Shown: in pieces, positions 1 through 12,271 of the stretch
Layout of the letters: every line of letters starts with the position of its first letter
How positions within the stretch are numbered: position 1 is the first letter of the stretch
Assembly: GCA_010279815.1 (NCBI GenBank)
Contig: QEOQ01000274.1
Location: forward strand, 1,456,060-1,520,059
DNA: 64,000 nucleotides
Direction of reading: 5' to 3'
Source of the DNA: Brachionus plicatilis
Lineage: Eukaryota > Rotifera > Eurotatoria > Ploima > Brachionidae
The notes under the pieces: model-generated
The model's database searches: none
Told to the model about the DNA's origin: nothing
The model's input: the letters and a program-made list of their open reading frames with translations, nothing else
Program-made: the position numbers and the translations under genes

Positions 1-1122
1 TTTCCAAAATTTGTCTGTATTAAGCAAGTCGTATAATTTATTTTCCTTGTTTGTCGCGTGAGGAGCATCGGAATCAGTTTCCAAATTAATTCTGTTCAAT
101 TCAAGCTCGAACACATCATGCAATAGCGCCTGGTAAGTCCAAGTGTGATGAAGCGGTGTTGCCAAGTCAAAATTACGGTCTAGTAAAACTAACAATGGTC
201 TCTGAAAAGCGATCTGACTAGATGAATCATTTAAAAATAAAGAATTTCTCGCATCACGCAAATTTTCTCTTATTTTTTTATCCAACCTCTTTGAATAAAA
301 ATAAATTTTTTTTTTTTAAAATTAATTTAATACTTCAGCCACGTATTCTGCAGCAGTTCCTTTAGCACATCGAATAATAGGTACAGACCCCATAGTTACA
401 AACACCGCAAAAAGACCATCAGCTATGATATTAATCATTTCATTCATTTCACTTTCAGTGACATCTCCCTTATTTAATGCTAAAAAAAATAGAAAATAAT
501 CTTTTAAAAAGACAGAGAGTACCGTAATAGGATACAAGATCTTTATTTTTGTGCTGTAAACAAAAAAGCTCATCTTCAAGGCTTATAAAATTTGAATATT
601 GGTCAAATATTTTGTTTATTTGTTGGACACAATTTGCAGAAATTGCTGCTTGGGCAATATCTTCGAGAAGAGTACGAGGTATTGGAGACACGAAATTCAG
701 ATAGTATGACTCATACAATTCATTTTTCAAGTCTTGGCATAGGCGAGCAACATTTTCGGCAGTGGGGGATACAAAATAGACAGCAGGGACATCTGGAATA
801 GGGTCTCGGTCGGTATTAAGCAAACTGTTAAAAAAAATTGGAAAATTTTAAAAAGAAAATATATATATTAGATAAAAGTACAGGTAGGCAGTTACACCCA
901 GATCTCTTAGTTCTTTAACTGAGAGTAATGGTGAAATGATGTCTTGGCCAAACTCGTCATAGATTAAAATTTTCCATTGTGGTTCATCTAAATTTGGATT
1001 TGATGACAAAGGCTGGTTAAAGTTTAGCATAGATTTGAGTGTTTCTATAAAAAATATTTTGATGTTGTCTTTTATTTGATGTAAAAGTTACCTATTTGTC
1101 TTTCCCGGATTGAAACGGACAT
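1..1122 (-). CDS. SCFD1: SLY1/SCFD1-like Sec1/Munc18 protein (5' part; runs off the left edge)
   Basis: SM-family protein that binds syntaxin-5-type SNAREs and supports ER-Golgi vesicle fusion (established for the family). Exons read on the minus strand: 1092-1122, 882-1044, 523-824, 334-479 and 288 to beyond base 1, all GT..AG and in phase, with introns of 43-57 nt. The start gives MSVSIRERQIETLKSMLNFN, matching the conserved SLY1 N terminus. Further diagnostic stretches are FGQDIISPLLSVKELRDLGV, DRDPIPDVPAVYF, LYESYYLNF, FDQYSNFISLEDELF and VPIIRCAKGTAAEYVAE, then the block ending in HHTWTYQALLHDVFE. About 309 codons are present, roughly half of a usual 640-residue SLY1; the rest lies outside the window. 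Nothing looks broken. Exon 1 holds only 31 coding bases, so the start would be missed without splicing. Confidence 0.95.
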
Positions 1123-3763
1123 TGTTGGCTAAGGTAAAAGAAATCGTAAAAGTTTTTTGTTTATCCGTAGCACTTGATTTATTATTTGGATTTTAATTTA
1201 AAATTATGTGACGTGTGTTTAAAAGTAGAATTGAAAATTTAAAATTTTTTCGAATGCTTGCATAGAAAAATAAGAAATATTAAAATTAAATTTCTATTTT
1301 ATTTAAAACTTACTAAACATTAGAACTAACTCTAAACAATCGCAAAATTTATAAACTTTTTTTAGTGAAGTGAAGAATATTTAAATTAAAATGTAGATAA
1401 ATCATTTAATATTTTTCTAAATATTTGGAATCTGTATCGAGAATTCGTATGAAAAAAAATTAAATTTGTTTTTTCATTTAGTTCTAAATGAGTACAGGGT
1501 TTGATAAATAATTCATAGCAACTGTATACTTGAATTTTCATATTCTTTAAAATTTTGTACTGATTTTCAAACTCATTTTTTAGCAATAATCTATGAGTTT
1601 CAAACGTTTTATTGATTAAAAATTATTGATTTGAGAATTAAATCTAATTGTACAATAATTGTTATTAAAATATAAAGTAAGAATTGTCAGAAATATAGTA
1701 AATTGCTACAAAAATATAAATTATAAATTATAAACTAGTTATATGATTAAACAAGATAGAGACTAGCTCTCGCGTTTTGGCTGTTGGAATCATTGCGAAG
1801 ATCTGTTAAATTATTCAATTAAAATTATTAAATTATCATTATTTTTTTTGAAAATTTTTAATTTTAAAATCTATTGCTAGCATTGATTTTTAAAAATTAA
1901 AATTAATTGAGATAGATTTAAAACAAAATTTCCAAAAAAAAATTTTTGCTGATATATCATTTGAAAATCTTGATCGATTTTTTGATCTTCATAATTCAAC
2001 ATTTAGTGTGGTTTGATTGGAGTGGGTTATGTTAAAATTTTAGTAAATCATAAACTTAAAACCTTTTGATTTTTTTCTAATTGTGCAAAAATGGTCTTTT
2101 AAAGAGTACAATATTGTACAAATGTGTGCAAAAAAATTCTTGGCTCTGCAATCTTCTGTAAAATGCACACTTTATCGATAAAATAAAAATGTATCAATTA
2201 TTTCAATGTCTTTGATCATTTAGAAAAATTATAAAGATTTATAGACCTTACCCTAATCTTTGGAATTGGTTTGTACAAATTTGTACAATATTGTACTCTT
2301 TAAAAAACCATTTTTGCTCAATTGGAAAAAAAATTATAAGGATTGTTATTTTTTTTGCTGTAATTTTTGTACTAAAATTTCACATTGTCTTGGAGTGATA
2401 AAACCGATCGGGTGAGTGTAAAAACAAATAAAACAATTTAACTTAAAAAGCTATATATGAAAACAAATTTTTCTATTGTCTATTTAATTTGATTCAGCAC
2501 GTCCAACAGTTTTCTTTATTCAACAGGTTTTTACTTATTATAGTATATTTTTATTTTTTTTTTACATTTTCTTCTCTTTTTGAAAAGAAAAAATTATAAT
2601 TTGGATCTAGAAAATGAAAAAAAAACATTTAAAAATTCAAGAACCAGTAATTAATCAAATTAAACAAACAAATTTTTTTAAACTCAAATTCAATTTAAAT
2701 TAAAGAAATAAAAATTTAGTTTGTTGACTTAATATTTTTACATGGATCTATAACTTTTTAATGACTAATATTTTGATATACAAATATATTTTTTTGTGAT
2801 TTTCACATTTCAAAGAATTTGTTTAAATTGTTTTTCATTATTATGAATAAAAAGTTTTATTCATATCCGTAAATTAAATTTTTAATGTTTTTTAATCACT
2901 TTTTACTTTATTTAATCCTCATTCTGCGTGAACTTCTTTATGAATTACAAAATTCAACTATTTTTTAAATTATAGTCAAAAAAAATTTGACGTCTTAAGG
3001 GCGATGTAAAGTTATAAAATTAAAAAAAAATTAATGATTATAAAATACATTTTAAACTTTTTTCTCCTAATTTTTATTTTAATATTAATTATTTTTGAAA
3101 ATTTAGTCGAATTAATTCTATTAAATGAAAAAAAATAATTAATTATTTCAAAATTTGAAAAAAAATTTTTTGATTTTTAAATTGTTAGTTTTCTGTTAAC
3201 TTTCTTTTTTTAACAACTCTTTGCTTTAGATAGTAAAATGATGAATCAATTTTACAGAATTTTTAATCATTTTGCAACAATGCTGCAGCAAATTTGAATT
3301 AGAAAATGGGTTGATTTTTTTAATGAAAAAATAAATTTCCAAAAATTTTTCTTATTTTTAACACCATTTAGCTAGTGTAAAAATTAATTTAGTATTAAGT
3401 CACTTGATTTAGAATAAGATTAATTTAATTTTAATTTGGTGATTTTTTTTTATAAATCATAAGTTCTAATTTAAAAATCTAAAAGTTAACATGCTAAGGC
3501 AAAAAAGCTAAAAATGTAATTTATTTTTTCAATGTTTTAATGACTCAAATTAAAAAAAAATAAAAAACTTTCAAGAAAACTCAAATTAAATTATCTTTAT
3601 TTTTGCTCAAAAAATAAAGAAATTAACAAAAAAACTGATAGGAGTCTATTCGGAATTTCGAGATATGAAATAAGATTTGGTTTTATCTTTTAAAAGAGAA
3701 GATCTAAAATTTATAATTAATTTTCTTTTAAAGAAATCAAATAGTCATTCTAAGCCGAGCTAA
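1123..3763. other. Gene-free AT-rich spacer
   Basis: No ORF here looks conserved. It is long A/T-rich sequence between the divergent SLY1 and GPR137-like genes and presumably holds both promoters. The one structured part is the inverted-repeat element at about 2010-2410, listed separately. Confidence 0.7.
2010..2410. repeat. Foldback element, about 400 bp, imperfect long inverted repeats
   Basis: The left arm (about 2010-2141) and right arm (about 2270-2410) are inverted copies. The innermost parts are nearly identical, for example AAAGAGTACAATATTGTACA and its complement next to CAAAAATGG. The outer parts are more diverged but share AAATTTTAGTA. The loop is about 130 nt. This looks like a MITE or foldback transposon copy; no clear target duplication was found. 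Confidence 0.6.
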
Positions 3764-5587
3764 ATGGATGAGTTTATCACATTTCCATTTCCTACGGCAG
3801 CGCCCTCTATTCCAGCCAGTGTTTATTTACCACTAACTATCATTTTAATAATATTTTACTCGTCAATTTTCATAATTGCCTACTATCAGCTATTTTTAAT
3901 ATGGTACTATAAACACAAACGATTCAGCTACCAAACTGCGTTTCTGTTCTCTAGCCTTGTTTGGTCTAGTCTTCGAATTACACTTTTTTCTTTTTACTTC
4001 GAAAATGCCACTGATGCCAACAAATTAACATTTTCACTCTACTTTGCATTCTATTGCCTGCCAGTAGTCATTCAATTCTCAATTTTGTGTCTCCTGGTGC
4101 TTTACTACGGACAGGTATTCAAATTTTTTTTAGGCCAACATATATATAATCTTTTTTACAAAAAATAGGTTTATTTTAAAATTGCTACTAGAATCAATCA
4201 AGATAGAAACAAGTAAAAATTAAAAATATTCAAAAAATTTTAAAACTAGACTCTGTTAAAGCTTTAGACTGCGATTGATAATATTAGTTTGCATCCTGAT
4301 ATTTTTTGTCACCAGTTTAGTATCGGCATACATGGTCCGCGAAATATGTATATTTAAAAAAACTGCATACCATGACATTTATAGAATAACTTTGATTCGA
4401 ATTCTTATTACTGACACTTTGTTTGTTATCATTGGATTTTTACTGAGCTCATTTTTGTACCGCATTGCTCATTTATCCATTAATTATAACATACCAGAAC
4501 AAAATGTAATAATTTAAAAAAAATATTGAAATTTAAATTTACTAATTTTTTTTTAAAATAAGAATATTTCTGTTCTTAAATCCATAATTGTGTCCGTATG
4601 CACTTCATTTTTGTTGATAAGCAGAACATTTTATAATATTTTGGCTATTTCAATCGATGGACTGAAATTACCAGGATTCGATTTTGACTGGATTAACGTC
4701 AGTGATCAGGTAAATTTTTTCCAATTTATTTTATTTCCTATTAGAAAAAATTAAAATTTGAGGGATTTGCCCCTTAGAACTTTTCAGAACGGCTTTTCGC
4801 CTTCATTTCAGTCCCCATTTATTTAACAGACTTGTTCAAAATTATTTAAAAATAAAAAATAAATGAAATAAAAAAAATCTATTTTGTCAAGAATTTTTAA
4901 TGAAGAAATGAGAAAATTTTGATCTTTAAGAAATTTAAAATTAAATTTTACTCAATTTTTAAAGTCCTTTCTTGGATTAAAATCATTTTTTTTTATTTAT
5001 TCAATATAAAAAAATATTTTAGACTAATATAATTGGCAAATATTTTTAAAATCAGTCCGAGACTCTAAAAAATTTTATTTTGTGAAATTAAAAATCGGTA
5101 TTAATTTGATATTTAAAGAAAAAAATACGTAATTTTTTTTAAAAGAAATTTTCAAAATTTCCTTACAAATTTTTTTTTACAATCTTATCAAAAAATTACC
5201 AATTAGAGATGAGAAAAAAAATTTATTTTTATATGATTAAACTTAAACAATTAGATAAAGATAATTTTTTATCTATTTTTATAACATCAAAAGGCTGATT
5301 TGGTCAATTTAACCGAGACTAAGAAGTACATAACATTTGTGGTTGTGATTTTAATATGGGAATTAATACCATCACTAGTGGTAGTTGTATTATTCAGAGT
5401 AAAACAGGACCATGTATCAAATGAAGCAATTTTAAACATTAACTCTTATCTGCCAAACGAAAAAAGTGTATTCATCGAGTCAAATAGTTATAATGTAGAC
5501 AATTATGAAACTGATTCTGAGAATAGTGTTGATGAAAACTTTTCGAGAGAGAGAAGATCATTTTACAATTCAATCAGTCATTATTAA
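3764..5587 (+). CDS. GPR137-family multi-pass membrane protein
   Basis: Integral membrane protein of the GPR137/TM7SF1 family, lysosomal proteins in vertebrates linked to Rag/mTORC1 signalling (family knowledge). Exons: 3764-4114, 4169-4212, 4268-4505, 4563-4709, 5294-5587; all phases agree. Recognised blocks are YKHKRFSYQTAFLFSSLVW and LRITLFSFYFENAT, CLPVVIQFSILCLLVLYYGQ, RILITDTLFVIIGFLL, FDFDWINVSDQADL, then FVVVILIWELIPSLVVVVLF followed by RVK. About seven hydrophobic segments are visible. The C-terminal tail of about 60 residues is polar and acidic (NYETDSENSVDENFS) and replaces the longer vertebrate tail. Intron 4 is 584 nt against about 55 nt for the others. A poly(A) signal AATAAA lies at 5622. 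Family identity is secure; which GPR137 paralogue is not. Confidence 0.92.
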
Positions 5588-5621
5588 TGGGGTGTAGTAA
5601 TGTAAATTAAATTAAAAAATT

Positions 5622-5627
5622 AATAAA
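5622..5627 (+). terminator. Putative poly(A) signal of the GPR137-like gene
   Basis: AATAAA 35 bases after the stop codon, in the 111-bp gap between this gene and the convergent eS27 gene. The hexamer is common in such AT-rich DNA, so only its position supports the call. Confidence 0.4.
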
Positions 5628-5698
5628 AAAATTTTTTTTCTAATTATTTTTTATTTATCTTTTTTGAATAGACAATAAAAATTTTATGACAAAAATTC

Positions 5699-6198
5699 TT
5701 AATGTTGTTTCTTTCTGAACGAGCAGCCTAAAAAGCAAAAAAACATTAATAAAAAAATATTTTTCTTCCTCTAAATAAACTGACCAGTAGTGACTCTAGC
5801 TAAACCGCCAGTTGGCTGGCACAAGACCATGTTGCAGCCGACGCACAATACAACTGTTTGAGCATGGCTAAAGACAGTTGTAATTTTGACGCAGCCTTAA
5901 ATAAATACTTAATTAAATGATTTAAAATGAGGCAATAAAATTTTTTTTACTTGGGCATTTGACGTCCATGAAAAACGAGTTTGGACTCTGGACTAATCTT
6001 TTGAGTTTGCATTTTCTTTTCTCTTCTTCAATTGAAGGATTCAACAAGTCTGTAGCTAACTGAGAGATGATTAAAATTTACCAAAGTGCCAACTCGTGCT
6101 CGTTAGGCCTATTTGGGAATTTTCACCACCCAATTCCCTCAACGAGCACAGATTTTAAAGCAAAAGGTCATTTAACAAAAATAAACACTTACCGGCAT
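5699..6198 (-). CDS. RPS27: Small ribosomal subunit protein eS27
   Basis: Zinc-binding protein of the 40S subunit. Minus-strand exons: 6193-6198, 5951-6059, 5785-5895, 5699-5727; spliced length 255 nt, 84 residues, the usual eS27 length. The first coding exon is only ATGCCG (Met-Pro). The protein has [55 protein letters not shown] and the C terminus GCSFRKKQH. The four zinc cysteines are present as CPSC and CVGC. It converges with the GPR137-like gene, with 111 bp between stop codons. The very short first exon follows the habit of many ribosomal protein genes. Confidence 0.96.
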
Positions 6199-7356
6199 TT
6201 TTCGAGTCTAATATTCTTCCAAAATAAAGTATATAGTTTTAGCAATGCTCTTGCAAATGTGAAGAATTTTTTTCTATATGTTGATATTTAAGCAAAATTT
6301 ATTTTGTTGAGCAATTCTAAAATGTGAGCTTAAAAAATCAGTCTAAAATTTTTACTGAATTTTTTTTCAATGATTCATCCAAATTTGTCTTGTTTTTAAA
6401 CCAAAATTAAATTTTGTTTAGTAAATATTTGAGTTAATTAAACAAAAAAGCAGCCCATTTGGATCCGGATAAATATTCAGAAAATTAATTAAGAAAACAA
6501 AAAAATACGGACCATGTTAATTTATTCAAATAATTACTACAAATTTGCTTCAAATAAATCATTAATTTTACTTTTCATTTATCAGAATATTTATAATCTA
6601 TCTAACAAGAATAAATTAAACTTTTTGATTTCTATTTATTGATTTTTCTAGGTTTACATAGTACTCATTTTTTGCCAAATTTTTCACAGATCACGTGATC
6701 ACAGACAGCGACTTTCATAATATTATGCAAAGTTTAAATTTTTGAGGGATGCCAGCAACAAAGTAGAATTTTTTAATTATTTAATTATTTATTAAAAGTT
6801 AAATTTAAAATAAATATTTGTTGCAATAAAAATAGAATTTTGATTTTTTTCAAATTCCATTAGAAATTTTTTTTGCGCACACTTGACAAGAGTGATTCGG
6901 CGGTTTAATTTTTTTAAATTAAAAGTTTTAATTTTTCCGGGTTTTTGTCCGTGAATCATAGGAATTGAAAAGAATCAACAACAAAAAAATATTTTAGTTT
7001 TGTTTTCTATGCATTCTAGCAGCCTGGGGAATTTTGCTGGGATCACCAAGCGCCTCCGGAGACCATACACAGCCATTATCCTAATTTATGCTGATAAAAT
7101 TCAGCTAAAAGAAATTAATGTTGGAATTATGTACCATTGTGATCATGCTCGTGCAGTACTCCATTACATTGTGACGCAAAGACGCTATCGAGCAACACAC
7201 TCTCTTTTTTCTTTTCCATAAACCATTCTGAGATCTTTTGTTAATTAGAAGAGTTAATATTTCGAAAGAAATAATCCTAAATGCATAAATTTCTAAATAA
7301 AAAACGCTTTCATATTTTATTTTATTCAAAAAGGATTAGAAAAAAAAAATTAAAAA
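6199..7356. other. Divergent promoter spacer between eS27 and pyruvate kinase
   Basis: No supportable gene. Most is AT-rich. The part at about 7000-7260 is noticeably less AT-rich and has an open frame of 73 codons with no family resemblance; it may be promoter or untranslated exon of pyruvate kinase. A pyrimidine run CTCTCTTTTTTCTTTTCC at about 7199-7217 is the only other feature seen. Confidence 0.5.
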
Positions 7357-9225
7357 ATGAGTCGATTGAACGATGTTGATTTGGACAAGTACCAGAAACC
7401 GGATCATCATATTGCACCAGCCAAACAGGCCAAGAGCTATTTGGAGCATTTGAGCCGATTGGATATTGACAGTGAGCCGTACGCTTTCCGCCACACTGGT
7501 ATTGTCTGCACCATTGGTCCTGCTTGCCGCGATGTTCCCAAGATGATTGAAATGATCAAAAATGGCATGAATATTGCCAGACTTAATTTTTCTCACGGAA
7601 CACATGAGGTAATTGATTAGAAAAAATTTTTAATTTACCATAAAAATTATTATTATTTATTAATTAATTAAATTAATTAATAAAATTTTTTTTTCCAAGT
7701 ATCATGCTGGATCCATCAAAAACATCCGAGAGGCTGCTGAACAGCTAAAAAACACTGAGTACGAGAGACCAATTGCCATAGCTCTTGACACCAAGGGTCC
7801 TGAGATCAGAACCGGTCTAGTTAAAGGAGTATGTTATTATTATAATAAAAAAATTAAAAAAATTATTTTTATTTATTAATTTAAAAAAGAGTGCTACTGC
7901 AGAAATAGAATTAATCAAGGGAAAGCAAATAAATATTGTTACTGATCCTAAATATGCCGAAAATTGTGATGAGGAAAATATCTATGTGGACTATTCTAAC
8001 ATAGTAAAAATAGTGAAAGTCGGAAGTTTGATTTTTATTGACGATGGCCTGCTATCGTTGATAGTAACTGGAATTAGTGAGTATTCAAAATTATTTGATT
8101 TGTAAGGTTGATAAAATTTTGCTGCTAGATGGTGATGTTGTCCACACTGTAATTGAAAATGGTGGTTTTTTGGGAAGCAAAAAAGGTGTTAATTTGCCAG
8201 GCTTGCCAGTCGATTTGCCAGCTGTGTCGGAAAAAGATAGAGAAGACTTGAAATTTGGCGTAGAGCATAATGTCGACATGATTTTTGCCTCTTTTATTCG
8301 AGATGGAAATGGTGTTAAGGAAGTGCGAAAAGCTCTGGGCGAAAAAGGCAAAGACATCATGGTCATTTCAAAAGTTGAAAATCACCAAGGTGTAAAAAAG
8401 TAAAAAAATAAAAAAAAAATTTTTTTTTTCAAATATTTATTTTATTATCTATTTAGTTTTGATGATATTTTGAAAGAGTCTGATGGTATCATGTGCGCTA
8501 GAGGTGATCTAGGCATTGAGATACCGCCGCATAAAGTGTTCATTGCACAAAAAATGATGATGAGCCGATCTAACAAGCTTGGCAAGCCGATCATTTGTGC
8601 TACTCAAATGTTGGAAAGCATGACCAAAAAGCCGAGACCCACCAGAGCTGAGGTAAGCGATGTGGCCAATGCAGTCCTGGACGGAGCTGATTGTGTCATG
8701 TTGAGCGGAGAGACAGCCAAAGGTGACTATCCGATTGAGTGTTTGAAAATGATGCACGCAGTAGCTCGCGAAGCTGAGTCAGCATTGTTCCACAAGGAAT
8801 TATTTGAAAGTTTAAGATCGGACAATTATAAACTTGGTGATTCGATTAACTCAATTGCCATTGCTGCTGTAGAAGCGTCGTTTCACAGCAAAGCAACAGC
8901 TATTATAGTCTTGACTACATCTGGACATTCGGCACATTTGCTTGCCAAATACAGACCTAAATGTCCGGTCGTGGCCGTGACTAGAAGTGACATTGCCGCA
9001 AGACAAATGCATTTGTGGAGAGGACTTTTCCCACTTTTGTTAAATGATCCCAAAAAGGCTCCCGAAGGCGATGAATGGCTTCAGGATGTTGAGAACCGCG
9101 TTCAACGAGGTCTTGATTTTGCTATTTCAAGAGGCTTTAGTGCTAAAGGAGAAAATGTTGTGGTTGTAACTGGATGGAGAGGAGGCAGTGGCAATACCAA
9201 CACTTTAAGAATAATTCAAATTTAA
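7357..9225 (+). CDS. PK: Pyruvate kinase
   Basis: Glycolytic enzyme converting phosphoenolpyruvate and ADP to pyruvate and ATP in the cytosol. Exons: 7357-7608, 7700-7828, 7890-8076, 8129-8399, 8457-9225; 535 residues, normal for animals. Domain order is intact: an N-terminal arm, the A domain with [15 protein letters not shown] and [11 protein letters not shown], a B domain from about residue 120 to 215 ([18 protein letters not shown] at its end), and the A domain resuming with [10 protein letters not shown]. The catalytic Lys is in VISKVEN (about residue 271), followed by [42 protein letters not shown] and a C domain ending [17 protein letters not shown]. The intron phases 0, 0, 1, 2 all reconcile. 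The codons are less AT-rich than the surroundings, as expected for a highly expressed gene. Confidence 0.97.
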
Positions 9226-9610
9226 ATTATTTTTTTAGAATGTCCCCAGGTTTTTTTTTAAATTAGAGATTAGATTTTTTTAATGTCATAGAGGGACTCA
9301 ATAGCGATCTCTTTAATTTATAAAATTACTTTATATTTTTAGAATTTAGTAAAATTTAACTGCTCAATAATTTGCAAAATTATTTAATAAATATTTTGTG
9401 AAAATAATTTTTTTCTTAATTTTTCATTATTTTGGCAAATATTTTTGGCTTAAATTTCCTATGCATTGTCAAACATTTAAGTCGATAAATAACAAAATTA
9501 TGTTGCCATGGTAACCAAGCACAGAAAAGATATATTTTTCTAATTATTTTTGAATAAAATAAACTCGAAACTCAAAATTTATTTCTGACACCAAAAAAAG
9601 AGAAAAAAAG
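9226..9610. other. Spacer between pyruvate kinase and ZBBX
   Basis: 385 bp of AT-rich sequence. It must hold the 3' UTR of pyruvate kinase and the promoter and 5' UTR of ZBBX. AATAAATATT near 9386 could serve as a poly(A) signal. Nothing else is recognisable. Confidence 0.5.
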
Positions 9611-11996
9611 ATGGGAGACTCAAAAGGGTTGATTAGTGCAGTTAGCCGCAAATGGAAACTTGAGTGAGACAATTTAATTTCGCTAATAAATGATAATGAA
9701 TTGATAATTTTTTTAAAAGACAAATACCAAGTAAAAAACTTGAGATCGAAAATAAATTGATGGAAGAGCGCCTTAGCCAACTTAAGACCGAGCTGAATTT
9801 CGATAAAAACAAACGAAAGTAAAATTTTGGATCAAAAAAATTTTTCAAAATTTTTATCACCCCAATTCAAGTGCTATGGGTGGTACTATTTGGTCAAGAG
9901 CCCAGCCTGGACCAGTTACCAATTATTCGAAAAATGTATTGAAATCAGATAAAACAGAACCCGCTTTAAATAAAGTAAAATTAAAAACTTAATCAAGTTT
10001 TTTCAATAAAATCTTATTTGCTAGCTGACTAATCGCCAAATTAAACTCCAAGTCCTCAAAGATGACTATTTGCAGAAACAAGCGGAAAAAATTGGATCTG
10101 TTGTTTCCAAGGAAAAAAAAATCAAATGTGGCCAATGTGAAAAAAATTTAGCTTTTACAGTGACTTTATTTAAATTCTAAATTTAAAAATAAGATTAAAT
10201 TTAAAAAAAATAGAAATGTCTTGAATGTGGTGAGGACTACTGTGCCAATTGCTTCACTTCTTTTCACATGAAAGGGGCTCTACAAAAGCACCGGACTGTT
10301 TCTATCACCAACAATTTAAACCGTCAACTAAGTCGTCCACAAAGCAGTGATACAAGATGCGAAGACAATGAGAGTGTCTATGACATAACCAGTAATCGTT
10401 CCAATCCATCATCAGCCAAGAAAAAAGTAGAATTTTCTCTTTTTGACGGAACCTATGACGAAAAAGAAGCCCACAAGTCATTTCAGCAAGCGTTGAGTGA
10501 ATGGAGAAATTCTTCAAAAAATACGGAAGTGAATTCACTATGGCGGGAATCTTCGATTTGCAAAGACGCTGGCGTTGAGACCCAGTCCGGCAAGACATCT
10601 CAAATCCAAGATCTAGAAGACAAAATTAAATCTCATTCTTTGTCTTATGCTGAACGCATGCTGCTACAGAAATACAAAAGAAATGACCTAGAGGTGACAC
10701 CACGGAACCCCCTGGAAAATTCAAGCCAAAATTTTGATTCTATAAAACATTCAATCGGGAGTCAATCACTTGATCATTCAACTGTCCATCATTTAGATTT
10801 TAATTCAATTATTAAGGCTTTGAATGATGGAAAAAAAAGCCAAGACCAAAGTTCCTATTTGGCTGAATTCGGCGATCTAAAGCCAGTTAATAATCTTAAC
10901 TTTGATGAGCTAGTTAGAAATAATGTTACCTTTGAAGAAGTTGAGAGTCAATCACAAATAAAAAGTGTTGATTTAAAATTGAATTTAGAGCCAGAATTAA
11001 TAGTGGATACTTCTGATTCAACTAAAGATTCAGCTCGGCCTAAGTTGGCTAAATCCTCAGCCAGGGTTCAAACAACCCAGTCAAAGTCAGCTCGGCCCAA
11101 GAGTTCCGCTAAATTTGAGCAAAATTTAAGCCGAGAGCCAACTGGTTTATTGAAGAATATTGCACAGCGGAATGGTCAGAGTCAAATTTATGCTGAAAAT
11201 GAGTTTTTACTAATGGATGTGAATAATTCTGAACAAAAACCGGTTAAAGTTGTTCCAAAGTCAAGACCACAAACTGCTAGAATTGATCCAAAGTTGTACG
11301 CCATTTCGCCCAGATCATGGAACCCCCTAAAAAGTCTAGTTGGCCAAGACAAAACAAATGACTTGTAATTAATTTGTATTGTTGTTTCTATAGTAATTTT
11401 TTTTCTTTTTAAAGAGAAAAATTGGAGAAAAAAATTGAATTAAAAGAAATGAAGCCAAAATTTAGCGCTCAAAGTCCAATTAATGTTCAATCCAGCTTGA
11501 ATTTTGAGAGTAAAAAATCGCCAGGTAAAAAAGTTGACTACGACCGTGCCAAGTCATTTTTTATTCCGAAAAATGAAAAAAAAGTGGTCAAGAACAAACG
11601 TCCTGTTTCGGTCAGCCACAATCTTGAAAGACCAGTCAGTAGAATTAACTATGGTAATCGAAAAAAAATTTAATATAAAAAAATAGATAAATTTTTTATT
11701 AAGAATTTGCTGAAAATTTTACTGGATATGATTCAGATGACGGTCGCAGTTCTAGAGTGTGTCAGAACGAAGATGATAATAAATATTTTGGTCAATTGAT
11801 AAATGAATTTAAAAGTAGTGTTATTACACAAATAAGCGATTTGGATGAAGATAAATACACCAATTTTTCTGATCTAACCGATTCATTGAACACTAGTCTA
11901 AGCAATTTAGAAATGACTATAAGAAATGATGATTTTGATAATGACAGTGATGACTTGGAAAGCTTAACTATGGAAGAGTTAAAATCTTTACTATAA
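9611..11996 (+). CDS. ZBBX: ZBBX-like zinc finger B-box domain protein
   Basis: Homologue of ZBBX, a protein of motile ciliated cells with poorly known function. Exons: 9611-9663, 9720-9818, 9872-9974, 10025-10159, 10214-11364, 11415-11653, 11704-11996; 690 residues with all junction phases consistent. The N terminus has a short coiled region rich in Leu, Lys and Glu (KKLEIENKLMEERLSQLKTE), then GGTIWSRAQPGPVTNYSKN. The B-box is the identifying feature: CGQC at about residues 120-123, CLEC at 132-135, then GEDYCANCFTSFHMKGALQK and a final His at about 156. Splitting the B-box across an exon junction does not disturb the Cys/His spacing. The remainder is low-complexity, with repeated SARPK-type motifs (SARPKLAKSSARVQ, KSARPKSSAKFEQ) and an acidic C terminus. 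Start ATG chosen because it opens the first in-phase exon. Confidence 0.88.
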
Positions 11997-12271
11997 ATTG
12001 TTTATTAATTTTTGTTAATATTAAAAAAAATTAAATAAAAATAATTTAAATTTTTTTTTGTTGGTGAACAAATTGTTAAGTTTATTAAATAAATTATTAA
12101 ACAAATTTTGAAATCATATTCAAAAGCTGAGCGAAGAGTTGATTTATTTATGTAGCGTGTGTTGAATAAAAAAAGCTTAAATGAATGCTTGAAAATTTTT
12201 AATTTTTTCAAAAACAGTATTTTATATTATTCTATTTAAGATAAATTATTGAAAACAAATAAAATTTCAAG
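11997..12271. other. Short spacer between ZBBX and ATP5F1E
   Basis: 275 bp of AT-rich DNA with AAATAAA at about 12032, a plausible poly(A) site for ZBBX. The two genes are on the same strand. Confidence 0.45.

Noticed and set aside
4115..4133. 19-nt GT..AG interval in the GPR137-like gene as an intron
   Set aside because: Far shorter than other introns. The 54-nt option to 4168 restores the family sequence after YYGQ, so it was preferred.
7000..7221. 73-codon open frame upstream of pyruvate kinase
   Set aside because: No family resemblance, and it lies directly in the expected promoter/5' UTR. Kept only as a note on the less AT-rich stretch.
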